64,000 bases of DNA, from contig CALMYQ010000011.1 of assembly GCA_937873655.1 (NCBI GenBank), positions 1 through 64,000 of the forward strand, in the 5' to 3' direction. Positions 29,102 to 39,029 of the stretch are shown in pieces. The notes under the pieces are model-generated. The model saw only the letters and a program-made list of their open reading frames with translations, was not told the origin of the DNA and made no database searches. This stretch comes from an uncultured Lewinella sp. (GTDB lineage Bacteria; Bacteroidota; Bacteroidia; Chitinophagales; Saprospiraceae). The translations under genes were made by a program, and so were the position numbers. The first letter of the stretch is position 1. Every line of letters begins with the position of its first letter.

Positions 29102-30253
29102 TTAACCAACCGGCGAACGGCCGATCCCGGAAATTGCCAGCAGCCGACCGATATCTTCCGCGGTTTTTTCCAGGTTCCGTTCGGTACCCGACAGGGCCTC
29201 TTCCAGGCTTATAGGGCCCGGCGCGATGGAAAAAGCAGCCGTCAACCCGGCTGCGGTCTGCTTTTCGGGCGTGAGCCGCAGGTCGCCGCAAAGGGCGACA
29301 ACGGGGATTTGATGCAGGCGCGCTTTCCGGCACAGCGTTCCGATCAGCTTGCCGTTCAGGGTCTGGTCGTCCAGCCTTCCTTCGCCGGTGATGAGCAGGT
29401 CGGCGGTTGGCAAAGCCGAATCAAACCTGCAAAGCTCAAGGATGGTCTCAGCGCCTGGTTGAAGGACGGCATCCAGGAAAAAGACCGCGCCTGCACCCAA
29501 TCCGCCTGCTGCACCGGACCCGGGCATTGCTGCAATTGACTTTCCGGACGCCCGGTCAAAAAGGTCGCCGATATGCCGCAATCCTTCATCCAGAACGCGG
29601 ACTTGTTCCGGATCCGCGCCTTTTTGCGGCGCATAAACGAAAGCGGCGCCGGCCGGACCGAAAAGCGGGTTGGAGACGTCGCACAGCACCTCAACGCGCA
29701 AATTCCCCGCAAGGGGCGCTTTGGGCGGCACTATGGTCCGGATGCGGATCAGGTTTTTGCCCGAAGGCTCAAGCACCTGGCCAGTTTTGTCCAGGAATGC
29801 GTACCCGAGCGCGGCAGCCATGCCGGTCCCCGCATCGTTGGTGGCGCTGCCGCCGATGGCCAGCAGGATGCGTTCAGCGCCGCTTTCAACGGCATCCCGG
29901 ATCAGTTCGCCTACCCCCCAGGTCGTGGTTTCCAGCGGGTCTCGCTCTGCGGGCTTCAGCAGGTCGAGGCCGGCCGCCTGCGCCATTTCAATGAAGGCGA
30001 CCTGTTTGTCCCGGCTGAGGAGGTATCTTGCGGTATGGGGCCGGTACAACGGATCTTTGACGGTCAATTCCCGCATTTGCCCGTCCAGATGGTGCGCCAG
30101 GATCTCCGCTGTGCCTTCGCCGCCGTCGGCCAGCGGGAATATTTGCGTTGAAAACCCAGGCCCGGCTTTTTTCAATCCCCTGCCGATGGCCCGGCATACC
30201 CGTGTGGCGGATAAGGCGTCCTTGAAGGAATCGGAAGCGATCAGGATTCTCAT
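29102..30253 (-). CDS. Glycerate kinase
   Basis: 383 residues. MRILIASDSFKDALSATRVC is the family's start. PLADGGEGTAEIL, AIGGSATNDAGTGMAAALGY and LITGEGRLDDQTLNGKLIGT are its conserved blocks for ATP and glycerate. It phosphorylates D-glycerate to 2- or 3-phosphoglycerate. The gene is divergent from the amidohydrolase at 30363, with 109 bp between them. Confidence 0.95.
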   Translation of the reverse strand: MRILIASDSFKDALSATRVCRAIGRGLKKAGPGFSTQIFPLADGGEGTAEILAHHLDGQMRELTVKDPLYRPHTARYLLSRDKQVAFIEMAQAAGLDLLKPAERDPLETTTWGVGELIRDAVESGAERILLAIGGSATNDAGTGMAAALGYAFLDKTGQVLEPSGKNLIRIRTIVPPKAPLAGNLRVEVLCDVSNPLFGPAGAAFVYAPQKGADPEQVRVLDEGLRHIGDLFDRASGKSIAAMPGSGAAGGLGAGAVFFLDAVLQPGAETILELCRFDSALPTADLLITGEGRLDDQTLNGKLIGTLCRKARLHQIPVVALCGDLRLTPEKQTAAGLTAAFSIAPGPISLEEALSGTERNLEKTAEDIGRLLAISGIGRSPVG

Positions 30254-30362
30254 ATTTTCGGTTGAATGGCCGGAAGGATGTCCGGATAAATATAGGCAAT
30301 TCTGTTGCCCCGAAGGCAGGCTTCTTTGAAAACTGTCCTATATTCGCGCCAAAGCCTGTAAG

Positions 30363-31541
30363 ATGCGAAAAATTTCTGCGGATCTGGTTTGCCCTGTCGC
30401 CGCTCCTCCGGTAGCGGAAGGCGTCGTCATTGTTGACGAGGCCGGCAAAATCCTGGCAATTGAAAGCCGCCGGCAGCACGATCCGGCTACCCTCGAAATG
30501 CACGGCGGCGTACTGACACCCGGTTTTGTCAACACCCATTGCCACCTCGAATTATCCCATATGAAAGGCAGGGCGGACACCGGTACCGGGTTGTTGCCCT
30601 TTCTGCAAACAGTGGTCAATTTCCGGGAGATCCCGATGGAAGAGATCCTCGATGCCATTGAAAAGGGCGATCAGGAAATGTACGATGCCGGCATCGTTGC
30701 GGTCGGTGATATTTCCAACAAACTGGATACCGCCGCCCGGAAGGACAACAGCAAGATCCGGTACTACACTTTTGTCGAAATGTTCGATTTTCTGCAGGAG
30801 GATTGGGCGGAAAAGACCTATGAACAGTACCGGCCGGTCTTTGAAGGCCAGAGTACGGCAAACCACAACCGCAAATCGTTGGTGCCCCATGCCCCCTATA
30901 CCGTTTCCAGGAACCTCTTCTCCAAGGTCAGGTCGCTGAATGCGCCCGGCAATACCACGATCAGCATCCACAACCAGGAAACCCCGGAAGAGAATGAGCT
31001 CTTTTTGAAAGGTACCGGCGGATTTACGGAATTCTACCAATCATTCAATATACCGCTGGACAAATTCAGACCCAGCGGCAAAAAAGCCATCCATTACGCG
31101 CTGGAGAATATGGACCCTGCCTGCCGCACCTTGTTTGTACACAATACCACGACCGGGCCGGACGATATCGCGGCGGCAAACGCCTGGAGCCCGAACGTAT
31201 ATTGGGCAACCTGCCCCAACGCCAACCTGTACATCGAGAACCGCCTGCCCAATTACCGCTATTTCCTGGATGCGGGCGCCAGAATGACCATCGGAACGGA
31301 CAGCCTGACGTCCAACTGGCAATTGTCGGTCCTGGAGGAAATGAAGGCCATTGCAAAATACCAGTCCTATGTGCCGTTCGGGGAATTATTGCGGTGGGCT
31401 ACCCTGAACGGCGCCGAAGCGCTGGGTTTTGAAGCCGACCTGGGCAGCCTGGAACCCGGCAAAACGCCCGGGTTGAACCTGCTGGACCTGGGGCCCGACC
31501 TCAAACTGGAAGCTGCAACCCGGGTAAAAAGATTGATCTGA
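30363..31541 (+). CDS. TRZ/ATZ-type amidohydrolase, probable aminofutalosine deaminase
   Basis: 392 residues of the cytosine-deaminase-like amidohydrolase superfamily: [16 protein letters not shown] (HxH metal site), [56 protein letters not shown] and [15 protein letters not shown]. These fit the COG0402-type enzymes that deaminate 6-amino-6-deoxyfutalosine. MqnE and MqnA are encoded 7-9 kb away in this window, so futalosine-pathway deamination is the likely role. The alternatives are S-adenosylhomocysteine- or other nucleoside-type deaminases. It is followed after 15 bp by an enoyl-CoA hydratase gene. Confidence 0.75.
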   Translation: MRKISADLVCPVAAPPVAEGVVIVDEAGKILAIESRRQHDPATLEMHGGVLTPGFVNTHCHLELSHMKGRADTGTGLLPFLQTVVNFREIPMEEILDAIEKGDQEMYDAGIVAVGDISNKLDTAARKDNSKIRYYTFVEMFDFLQEDWAEKTYEQYRPVFEGQSTANHNRKSLVPHAPYTVSRNLFSKVRSLNAPGNTTISIHNQETPEENELFLKGTGGFTEFYQSFNIPLDKFRPSGKKAIHYALENMDPACRTLFVHNTTTGPDDIAAANAWSPNVYWATCPNANLYIENRLPNYRYFLDAGARMTIGTDSLTSNWQLSVLEEMKAIAKYQSYVPFGELLRWATLNGAEALGFEADLGSLEPGKTPGLNLLDLGPDLKLEAATRVKRLI

Positions 31542-31556
31542 CCAAAATAACCAAAT

Positions 31557-32339
31557 ATGATCTACAACAACCTGAAGCTGGATGAGGGGGATAAAGTCCT
31601 TGTGCTGACCGTCAACCGCGAAAAGTCCATGAACGCGATCAATTCGGCTACCATGGAAGAACTGCGCCATTTTTTCGGCGAATACGCGCCGAAGAGAAAG
31701 GACGTACACGGAATCATTGTTACCGGAGCTGGCAGCAAAGCCTTCATAGCCGGCGCCGATATCAAGGAATTCCTCGAAATGGACGCTGAAACCGGCCGCC
31801 GGATGGCAAAAAAAGGCCAGGATGTCTTCTTTTTTATCGAACATTCGGCGGTACCGGTCATCGCGGCTGTAAACGGCTTTGCGCTGGGCGCCGGTTGCGA
31901 ACTGGCCATGGCCTGCCACCTCCGGATTGCCGGTGAACATGCGCGATTCGGCCAGCCGGAAGTCAATCTTGGGCTGATCCCCGGTTACGGCGGCACCCAA
32001 CGGCTTGTTCAGCTGATCGGCAAGACCAAAGCCATGGAACTGCTCCTGACAGGGGACATGATCGACGCCGCCGAAGCCCATCGGCTGGGGCTGGTCAACC
32101 ACGTTGTTCCTTCCGGGGAAGAGGTGGCCAAATCCGGGGAATTGCTGAAAAAGATCGGATCAAAAGGACCGTTGGCCGTGGCCAACGTCATCAAAGCGGT
32201 GAATGCCTTTTTCCAACACAACGAAGACGGTTTTGATACGGAACTTCGCGCTTTCGGCGCCTCAACCGGTACCGAAGACTTCAGGGAAGGCGCACAGGCT
32301 TTCATTGAAAAAAGACCGCCCGCATTCAAGGGAAAATAA
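31557..32339 (+). CDS. Enoyl-CoA hydratase/isomerase (crotonase family)
   Basis: 260 residues, full length. KAFIAGADIKEFLEMD binds the CoA. GFALGAGCELAMACHLRIAG and FGQPEVNLGLIPGYGGTQRL carry the two catalytic Glu (in GCELA and QPEV), so hydratase activity on acyl-CoA is expected. The C-terminal region (GLVNHVVPSGE) is typical. Its substrate chain length is not predictable. It lies 15 bp after the amidohydrolase. Confidence 0.93.
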   Translation: MIYNNLKLDEGDKVLVLTVNREKSMNAINSATMEELRHFFGEYAPKRKDVHGIIVTGAGSKAFIAGADIKEFLEMDAETGRRMAKKGQDVFFFIEHSAVPVIAAVNGFALGAGCELAMACHLRIAGEHARFGQPEVNLGLIPGYGGTQRLVQLIGKTKAMELLLTGDMIDAAEAHRLGLVNHVVPSGEEVAKSGELLKKIGSKGPLAVANVIKAVNAFFQHNEDGFDTELRAFGASTGTEDFREGAQAFIEKRPPAFKGK

Positions 32340-32346
32340 AACCTAC

Positions 32347-33936
32347 CTACCTGAACCTTTCGGGGGCGGCTTCCAGCCAGTCAGCCAGCCAATCCGCCGG
32401 TACGTCTTTTTCCTGAAGCAGGCAACCTTGCGGCAGGTAGGGAAACAATTCGTCGTACCGGCGGGTAGCCTGCATGCTGATCCGCCGGTTGATATGCCTG
32501 CGGTTGACCATGGCCGGCGATTCCAGTCCGGCGGCTGCGAGTAATTCAACAAAAGATTCCACGGTTTCGCGATGGTAGTTGGCTACCCGCACTTTCTTGT
32601 CCTTGACCACCAGGCCGGCAACCAGCTCGGGGTTCTGGGTGGCCACGCCCGTCGGGCAGGTATTCTTGTTGCACTCCATAGCCTGAATGCAGCCCAGTGC
32701 CAGCATCATGCCCCTGGCGCTGTTGACGGTGTCGGCGCCCAGTGCCAGGGCGCGGAGGATATGAAACCCCGTCAGCACTTTCCCGGAAGCAATGATCCGG
32801 ATATCTGATTTGAGGTTGAACCCGTCCAGAGCGTCCCGGACAAAAGCCAGCCCTTCCAGAAACGGCGCGCCGACCGTATTTGAAAACTCGAACGGCGCGG
32901 CGCCGGTACCGCCTTCACCTCCGTCGACGGTAATGAAATCAGGATAAATACCCGATCGGACCATCGCCTTGCAGATGGCCAGGAACTCGTGTTTTTGCCC
33001 AACGCAAAGCTTGAACCCGATGGGTTTGCCTCCGGAACCCTCCCGGAGCCTGCCGATAAAATCCACCATTTCAAAGGGTGTGGAAAAGGCAGAATGAAAA
33101 GGCGGGGAATCGACCTCCGTCCCGGGTTCCACGCCGCGGATCTGAGCGATTTCCGGCGTGTTCTTTTTAGCAGGCAATATGCCGCCGTGTCCCGGTTTTG
33201 CGCCCTGGCTGAGTTTGATCTCGATCATTCTGACCTCGGGCCGGGCGGTTTGTTCGGCGAATTTCTCCGGTGAAAAACGGCCGTCCTTGGTCCTGCAACC
33301 GAAATAGCCGGTTCCCACCTGGTAGATCAGGTCTCCTTTATGTTCAAGATGGTAGGCACTGATGCCGCCTTCGCCGGTATTGTGGGCAAAGCGGCCGATA
33401 TGCGCTCCGCCATTGAGGGCCCTGATGGCGTTCGGGCTGAGCGAACCGAAACTCATGGCGGAGATGTTCAGGATGCTGGCGGAATAGGGCTGGCGGCAGT
33501 CTTTCCCGCCGATGACCACGCGCGGGTCCTGTTCGAGGCGGTGGGCATCCAGCGCGCCGATGGAGTGGTTCATCCATTCGTACCCTTCCTGGTAAACGTC
33601 GAGTTGGGTGCCGAACGGAGAAGTATCCAGTTCCCGCTTTGCCCGCTGATAAACCACCGAACGGTAGATCCGGCTGATGGGCGCGCCGTTGGTGTCCGAT
33701 TCGATAAAATACTGGTAGAGCTTGGGCCTCAATTCCTCCATGATGTAACGGCCGCGGCCCAGAATGGGAAAATTCCGCATAATGGCGTGTTTTCCCTGGA
33801 TCATGTCATAGAAACCCAGCAGGATGAGCGGGATAATGACAACAAAGAACCAGTAGGCGGGATGCCATAAAAAATAGCCGGTAAGGGAAATGATGAGGAC
33901 GGATGAAACGGAAAAAACATAAAAATCATTGCGCAT
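32347..33936 (-). CDS. FMN-binding glutamate-synthase-like protein, membrane anchored
   Basis: 529 residues. Two N-terminal hydrophobic helices (SSVLIISLTGYFLW; YWFFVVIIPLILLGFYDM) precede a GltB-type FMN barrel: SFGSLSPNAIRALNGGA, NTGEGGISAYH, KPGHGGILPAKK, TVDGGEGGTGAAP and GADTVNSARGMMLALG. The iron-sulfur cysteines are in CIQAMECNKNTCPTG. It lacks the glutaminase and GXGXG domains of complete glutamate synthase. Such stand-alone proteins are of uncertain activity. The gene lies 8 bp after the glycosyltransferase gene. Confidence 0.92.
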   Translation of the reverse strand: MRNDFYVFSVSSVLIISLTGYFLWHPAYWFFVVIIPLILLGFYDMIQGKHAIMRNFPILGRGRYIMEELRPKLYQYFIESDTNGAPISRIYRSVVYQRAKRELDTSPFGTQLDVYQEGYEWMNHSIGALDAHRLEQDPRVVIGGKDCRQPYSASILNISAMSFGSLSPNAIRALNGGAHIGRFAHNTGEGGISAYHLEHKGDLIYQVGTGYFGCRTKDGRFSPEKFAEQTARPEVRMIEIKLSQGAKPGHGGILPAKKNTPEIAQIRGVEPGTEVDSPPFHSAFSTPFEMVDFIGRLREGSGGKPIGFKLCVGQKHEFLAICKAMVRSGIYPDFITVDGGEGGTGAAPFEFSNTVGAPFLEGLAFVRDALDGFNLKSDIRIIASGKVLTGFHILRALALGADTVNSARGMMLALGCIQAMECNKNTCPTGVATQNPELVAGLVVKDKKVRVANYHRETVESFVELLAAAGLESPAMVNRRHINRRISMQATRRYDELFPYLPQGCLLQEKDVPADWLADWLEAAPERFR

Positions 33937-33944
33937 GTCAGGTC

Positions 33945-34817
33945 TTATTTGGGAATGCTCAAAAATACCAAAAGCTTATAGGCATCCAGTAAAAAAAGCC
34001 GCGGTTTTCCGGAAACCAGCCGCTGCCGGAGGTTGCTGAGCAGTTGACGGCTGACGGCCGAAGGCTGGGCGAGGAGGTGAAAACGCTTTCCCCACTTCAA
34101 TAAACTGGTTTCCAGCTCGGGTTGCAACCGGTGAACAACCGCCAGGTTTTCAACGGATTTGCGGGTCTTGTCCAGAAAAACCTCCGCCGGCTCCAGCCCA
34201 AGGTGTTCCACCGGGTTGTCGAGGTGCCGGATCGGGATCGAAGCCCGCTTCAGTTCGAATCCGAACAAGGTATCTTCATGACCGTATTGGCGCAGCTTTT
34301 CTTCAAACGGGATCCGTTCCATCACGGATTTCGGCGCCAGGAAATTATTGGTCATGAACCGGTCATAGGGCGCCTTTTGCCTGATCTCAACCGGAAGCGC
34401 CTCCCGCCGGACCCCGAACAGCCAATGCAGGTTCAGGGAAGGATCGGCCGGCGGACGGTCGCTGTATTGACGGCCGCCGTAGAGGATGGCATCCGGCGAC
34501 AGTTGATCGGCATACGCCCGGATGAAATCAGTGCGTATGATTCCTGAATCGCAATCCAGGAACAGCAGGAAGGGATGGACCGCTGATTTCACCAGCAGGT
34601 TCCGGATGGCCGACCGGCCGATATTGGCCTCCAATTCCCGGTATGCAACATATTCCAAATCCTCCAGTCCGCGGTTCAGGGCTTGCCATTTCGCATCCGA
34701 ACAATCGTCGATGCAAATGATCTCAAACGGGATGCCCGCTGCAAGGCATTGCCCGCGCAGTTCGGTTACCAGCGGCCGGACATCAAAATTATAAACCGGT
34801 AGAAGAACAGACAGCAT
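33945..34817 (-). CDS. Family 2 glycosyltransferase
   Basis: 290 residues with the GT2 nucleotide-sugar fold: MLSVLLPVYNFDVRPLVTEL, FEIICIDDCSDAKWQALNRG, ANIGRSAIRNLLV and FLLFLDCDSGII (acidic metal site). FMTNNFLAPKSVMERIPFEE and QYGHEDTLFGFELKRA are acceptor-side motifs. It transfers a sugar to a glycan or surface polymer, with donor unknown. It lies between the histidine kinase gene (21 bp) and the FMN protein gene (8 bp), all on the minus strand. Confidence 0.9.
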   Translation of the reverse strand: MLSVLLPVYNFDVRPLVTELRGQCLAAGIPFEIICIDDCSDAKWQALNRGLEDLEYVAYRELEANIGRSAIRNLLVKSAVHPFLLFLDCDSGIIRTDFIRAYADQLSPDAILYGGRQYSDRPPADPSLNLHWLFGVRREALPVEIRQKAPYDRFMTNNFLAPKSVMERIPFEEKLRQYGHEDTLFGFELKRASIPIRHLDNPVEHLGLEPAEVFLDKTRKSVENLAVVHRLQPELETSLLKWGKRFHLLAQPSAVSRQLLSNLRQRLVSGKPRLFLLDAYKLLVFLSIPK

Positions 34818-34838
34818 ATCGGCGATTGCAGTGGTTGG

Positions 34839-36989
34839 TCAAAAGGCGCCTGGGAGGGTAAAGTGAATACCGAGGCCGCCTGATCGGCCGGGAGCAGCCC
34901 AGATCCTGCCGCCGTAGAGGCGGACGATCCGCTCGCAGACCGCCAGGCCGAGGCCCGAACCGCTTACCCCGCGCGGATGGAGCCGAAAGAACGGCTCGAA
35001 TATTTGTTCCAGATATTGCTCCTCCATACCGATGCCGTTATCCTGCACGCAAAATACGGTCTCCTCGTCATTTTGAGAAGCGGAGACGGTGATTTCCGGT
35101 TGAACCCCTGGCTGACCAAACCGGATGCCGTTGTCGATCAGGTTGATGAACAGTTTTTTGAGGAGTGCGGGATTCGCGGATACCTCCGGCAATTCTCCGA
35201 TATTAAGGTTGTATGCCAACTGGCGGGTATCTTCCGGAAGCAAGGTAATGGATTGCCTGATCAGGTCGCCCAGGTCGGTCGGTTCGCGCATTTCCTCGCG
35301 AAGCGTCAGGTCGGTATAGTTCAACAGATCGTCCAGGGTTTTGTTCATCCTTCGGCTGCCTTGGAGGATATAGTCCAGATAGCCGTTATTGTCGCCCTCC
35401 AGCCCGCTGTTCCTGCGCAGGAGTTGCGCAAAACTGGTGACTGCCCGGGAGGATTCCCGAAGGTCATGGGAGGCGGCAAACGTGAATTGCTGGAGCTTGT
35501 TATTGGCCAGGCCAAGCTGTTGATTGGAGTGCTGAAGCCGGCCGTTGCTTTCCTGAAGCTCTGCATTTTTCAGGGCCAATTGCTGGTTGATCTTCTGTTT
35601 CTGGAGGTAGTTGAGCCACAGCATGAGCAACAGGGTCGAGATCAGGAAAAGGGTTGCACCGACGGCCAGCAACCAGTTTCGCTGGGCCCTGGATTTCAGG
35701 ATCACCAGGTTTCTTTCGCTTTCTTTCAGTTGGAGTGTCGCCGTCTGCAATTCGTTTTTGGCAGACAGGTCGGTTAACCTTTTTTTGACTTCCAGGTTGA
35801 CCATGCTGTCGGCAAGTTCGTGACCTTTGCGGAAGTTGACCAGAGCGCTGTTGAAATTGCCCTGAACGCTGTCAATCTTCATCAGCATGAAATAGCCCTC
35901 TTTTTGCAGGTCGAGGATTTCGCTGGCCTGACCCATTTTCAAGGCCTCACCGGTGAATGCAGCTGCCTGACTGAGGCGTTTGGTCCTCAGGAAAAGGTCG
36001 GCCAGGTTCAGGTAGGTATATCCGGCGCCATGCTGATCCCCGATGGCTTCCTTCATTTCCAGAGCTTCCTTGAACTGGCTTTCCGCCAATTCATAGTTTC
36101 CTTTTCGCATGGAAATGTTGCCGATGGCTTCCAGAATGGCAGGCGTATAGGGTTTGAAATCGACTTCTTTGCTCAGCTTCAGGCATTCCAGGTAAAGTTT
36201 CAGCGCTTCGTCCGTATTGCCCTGCTTCTCCAGAACGGTCCCGATATTGTACTTGGTGAGGATAACGCCCCGCGTGTCGTTGGACTTTTCGGCAAGGTCC
36301 AATGCGATCAGATAGTTTTTTTCGGCTTCCTCAAACTGCCTGAGTTTCTGGTACACGGTGCCAAAGGCCGAATAAGTGCTGATCAACTGCTTTTCATCGC
36401 CTGCTTTCTTTTTTTCCTCGAGGCTTCGCTCCAGCAGGTCCAGCGCTTTTGTATAGTCGTCCAGGCGTTCATACACCAGCGCCATATTCTGCAACAACCC
36501 GGCCAGTTGTATGGGATTCGTCAGCCGGTTTTCGATTTCCAGGCTTTTCTCGTATTGATCCAGGGCGTTTGTATAGTCAGCGACCCGGTAGTACGCCAAT
36601 CCGGCCCGGTTGTGGGCCAGGGCCAGGTTCCGGTCGTCTCCGAGTTGTCGGAAAAGGGAGGACGCCTGCCTGAGGTGTTCGATGGAGGCCGTATAGTCGG
36701 ATCGCTTTAGCAGTAAAATCCCGGTCTGCAGATGAGCCTGGCCGATGCCTTCGGGGTAGGAAACCTGTTTGGCCAGGGAAAGGCCCCGGTCAAATAGCAG
36801 GAAGGCCGAATCGGGGGCGGCAGCGCTGTAATGTATGCCGAGTTGCAGGAGGGTATTGACTTTAGCCGTATCGGTGCGGGCATGCTGGAATACGGTCCAT
36901 AGACTATCTGCCATACGCTGTCCGGATAAAAGGCCGGGCGACAGGGAGAGAAGCGAAATGATCAGCAGCAGTTTGTGTTTGGTTGTCAT
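34839..36989 (-). CDS. TPR-domain sensor histidine kinase
   Basis: 716 residues. A signal peptide (LLLIISLLSLSPGLLSG) and about nine periplasmic TPR repeats (residues about 40-400, e.g. ALDQYEKSLEIENRL, AEKNYLIALDLAEKS) are followed by a membrane helix (NWLLAVGATLFLISTLLLML). A coiled-coil comes next. The histidine kinase core has H-box FAASHDLRESSRAVTSFAQL, N-box LFINLIDNGIRFG, and G-boxes VQDNGIGM and SGSGLGLAVCERIV. No response regulator gene is adjacent, so its partner is elsewhere. It is first in the HK-GT2-FMN protein run. Confidence 0.93.
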   Translation of the reverse strand: MTTKHKLLLIISLLSLSPGLLSGQRMADSLWTVFQHARTDTAKVNTLLQLGIHYSAAAPDSAFLLFDRGLSLAKQVSYPEGIGQAHLQTGILLLKRSDYTASIEHLRQASSLFRQLGDDRNLALAHNRAGLAYYRVADYTNALDQYEKSLEIENRLTNPIQLAGLLQNMALVYERLDDYTKALDLLERSLEEKKKAGDEKQLISTYSAFGTVYQKLRQFEEAEKNYLIALDLAEKSNDTRGVILTKYNIGTVLEKQGNTDEALKLYLECLKLSKEVDFKPYTPAILEAIGNISMRKGNYELAESQFKEALEMKEAIGDQHGAGYTYLNLADLFLRTKRLSQAAAFTGEALKMGQASEILDLQKEGYFMLMKIDSVQGNFNSALVNFRKGHELADSMVNLEVKKRLTDLSAKNELQTATLQLKESERNLVILKSRAQRNWLLAVGATLFLISTLLLMLWLNYLQKQKINQQLALKNAELQESNGRLQHSNQQLGLANNKLQQFTFAASHDLRESSRAVTSFAQLLRRNSGLEGDNNGYLDYILQGSRRMNKTLDDLLNYTDLTLREEMREPTDLGDLIRQSITLLPEDTRQLAYNLNIGELPEVSANPALLKKLFINLIDNGIRFGQPGVQPEITVSASQNDEETVFCVQDNGIGMEEQYLEQIFEPFFRLHPRGVSGSGLGLAVCERIVRLYGGRIWAAPGRSGGLGIHFTLPGAF

Positions 36990-37134
36990 TTGTGACCAGT
37001 CTTGATTTATCTCAAGGGGGCTGGATAATTGTATTGGGGCATTTAAGGGCTAAAATATGAAATATTTTCTAAACTGAAGGAAATTGAAAAAATATCCACT
37101 TTCAAAAAAAACTGAAAGTTTCGAAAGTTTGTTA

Positions 37135-37142
37135 TAGCTTTG
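37135..37142 (+). promoter_or_regulatory. -7 box upstream of mqnE
   Basis: TAGCTTTG is a perfect TAnnTTTG match in an A/T-rich divergent region, 29 bases before the mqnE ATG at 37172. A palindrome (TTTCGAAA) lies just upstream. No good -33 box is spaced correctly, so support is moderate. Confidence 0.45.
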
Positions 37143-37171
37143 ACTTCTTTTTGATTAAAAATCTTGGACCA

Positions 37172-38374
37172 ATGCTTCAGTCAAGAGGGAATTTGTTTCA
37201 GTTGCTGGATGACAACCGTCTCAGTGCCGACCACAGGGCCGTTGCCGGAAAAGTAGCAGGCGGCGAGCGCATTTCGGAGGACGAAGGCGCGTGGTTGTTT
37301 CAGGAAGCCGACCTGGGGTATCTGGGGGCGCTGGCCAACCATGTCCGGGAGCAAAAACACGGTGACCGGACCTTCTTTAACCGGAATTTCCATATCGAAC
37401 CCACCAATGTCTGCCTGTACACCTGCACGTTTTGTTCCTACTCCAGGCTGATCAAGGAACGTAAAGACGGCTGGGAGTACACCATGGATGAGATGATGGA
37501 CATGGTCAGGGCCTATGATGGTCATCCGGTCACCGAGGTGCATATCGTGGGCGGCGTCCTGCCACAGTACGACGTGGCGTTTTACAGCGAGTTGTTCCGC
37601 AAGATCAAGCAACACAGGCCCGAACTGCACATCAAGGCCCTCACGCCGGTTGAATACCATTATATCTTCAAAAAGGCCAGGATCTCCTACGAAGAGGGCA
37701 TGAAGCAGATGAAGGAAGCCGGCCTGGACTCGATGCCGGGCGGCGGGGCCGAGATCTTCCACCCTGAGATCCGGGATCAGATCGCCGGCGGCAAATGTTC
37801 CGCCGATCAATGGCTGCGGATCCACGAGATCTGGCACGAAATGGGCGGCCGTTCGAACGCTACCATGCTTTACGGCCATATTGAAAAATACGAACACCGG
37901 GTGGATCACCTGGAGCGGCTCCGGCAGTTACAGGACAAGACCGGCGGGTTCCAGACCTTCATCCCGCTCAAATTCAGGAATAAGGACAACCAGATGTCCC
38001 ACCTTCCCGAGGTTTCCGTGCTTGAGGATCTCCGGAATTATGCCGTAAGCCGGATCTACCTGGATAATTTCGACCACATCAAAGCTTACTGGCCGATGAT
38101 CAGCCGGGATGTGGCCCAAATATCGCTGGCTTTCGGCGTGGATGACATCGACGGCACCATTGACGATACGACCCGGATCTATTCCATGGCCGGTTCGGAA
38201 GAGCAGAATCCCGCCATGACCACGGAAGAATTGGTGAAACTGGTCCGCCAGGTCGGCAGAAAACCGATCGAACGGGATACCCTTTATAATGTATTGAATG
38301 ACTATACCGATGTCGTTTTTGAGTCTGACAAGGAATTCAAGGGGTATTTCTCCCTTCCTGTCGCCAACCAATGA
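37172..38374 (+). CDS. mqnE: MqnE, aminofutalosine synthase (radical SAM)
   Basis: About 400 residues from ATG 37172 (the frame can open at a TTG 21 bp upstream). Motifs: NFHIEPTNVCLYTCTFCSYS with the CX3CX2C iron-sulfur/SAM motif, VTEVHIVGGVLPQYD, HIKALTPVEYHYIFKKARIS, SMPGGGAEIFHP and MLYGHIEKYEHRVDHLERLR. It joins SAM-derived adenosyl to 3-[(1-carboxyvinyl)oxy]benzoate, giving 6-amino-6-deoxyfutalosine. This is step two of the futalosine menaquinone route. It is closely followed by a histidine phosphatase and mqnA. Confidence 0.94.
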   Translation: MLQSRGNLFQLLDDNRLSADHRAVAGKVAGGERISEDEGAWLFQEADLGYLGALANHVREQKHGDRTFFNRNFHIEPTNVCLYTCTFCSYSRLIKERKDGWEYTMDEMMDMVRAYDGHPVTEVHIVGGVLPQYDVAFYSELFRKIKQHRPELHIKALTPVEYHYIFKKARISYEEGMKQMKEAGLDSMPGGGAEIFHPEIRDQIAGGKCSADQWLRIHEIWHEMGGRSNATMLYGHIEKYEHRVDHLERLRQLQDKTGGFQTFIPLKFRNKDNQMSHLPEVSVLEDLRNYAVSRIYLDNFDHIKAYWPMISRDVAQISLAFGVDDIDGTIDDTTRIYSMAGSEEQNPAMTTEELVKLVRQVGRKPIERDTLYNVLNDYTDVVFESDKEFKGYFSLPVANQ

Positions 38375-38399
38375 CGGCCATCCAAAAGTTGCCCGGATT

Positions 38400-39029
38400 A
38401 TGAATGAACATATTCCAAAGACGATCTACCTGATCCGTCACGGAGAAACGGAATACAACAAACAAGGCATCATCCAGGGCGGTACGATCGATGCCGGCCT
38501 AAATGAAACCGGAATCCTGCAGGCCAGGGCGTTCTGGAACCTGTACAACGACCTGAAATTCGAAGCGGTGCTGACCTCCCGGTTAAAGCGCACCCACCAA
38601 ACCGTCCGGCATTTTCTGGATTCGGGCATCCCCTGGGAGCAGTTTGCGGAGATCAACGAGATGAATTGGGGCGCCCGTGAAGGCAGACCCAGTACCCCGG
38701 AGTTGATCGCGGAATACGAAGAGATAAAAGCCAGTTGGAGCAGCGGATCTTACGATGTACGGGCCCATGGCGGCGAATCGGCATCAGAGCTTTTTCAGCG
38801 GGTCAGCATTTTTGTGGACCATATCCGGCGCCGGCAGGAAAATTTGTTGCTGGTCTGTTCGCACGGCCGGGCCATGAGCGCCATGATCTCCGCTTTTCTG
38901 GCGGAACCGCTGTCCGAGATGAACAAATACAGGCACGATAACACCGGGTTATGGGTGCTCCGGTATCAGGATGAAACGTTCAGGGTTGTCAGGGAAAATT
39001 CTACGGACCATTTGATCAACCTTTTATGA
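38400..39029 (+). CDS. Histidine phosphatase family protein
   Basis: 209 residues from ATG 38400. YLIRHGETEYNKQGIIQG carries the phosphohistidine and Arg. LTSRLKRTHQTV, INEMNWGAREGRPS and LLLVCSHGRAMSAMISAFLA complete the branch-1 active site, so a phosphatase or mutase acting on small phosphoesters is likely. The stop overlaps the mqnA start by four bases (ATGA). It lies inside the menaquinone run, and no known futalosine step needs this enzyme. Confidence 0.9.
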   Translation: MNEHIPKTIYLIRHGETEYNKQGIIQGGTIDAGLNETGILQARAFWNLYNDLKFEAVLTSRLKRTHQTVRHFLDSGIPWEQFAEINEMNWGAREGRPSTPELIAEYEEIKASWSSGSYDVRAHGGESASELFQRVSIFVDHIRRRQENLLLVCSHGRAMSAMISAFLAEPLSEMNKYRHDNTGLWVLRYQDETFRVVRENSTDHLINLL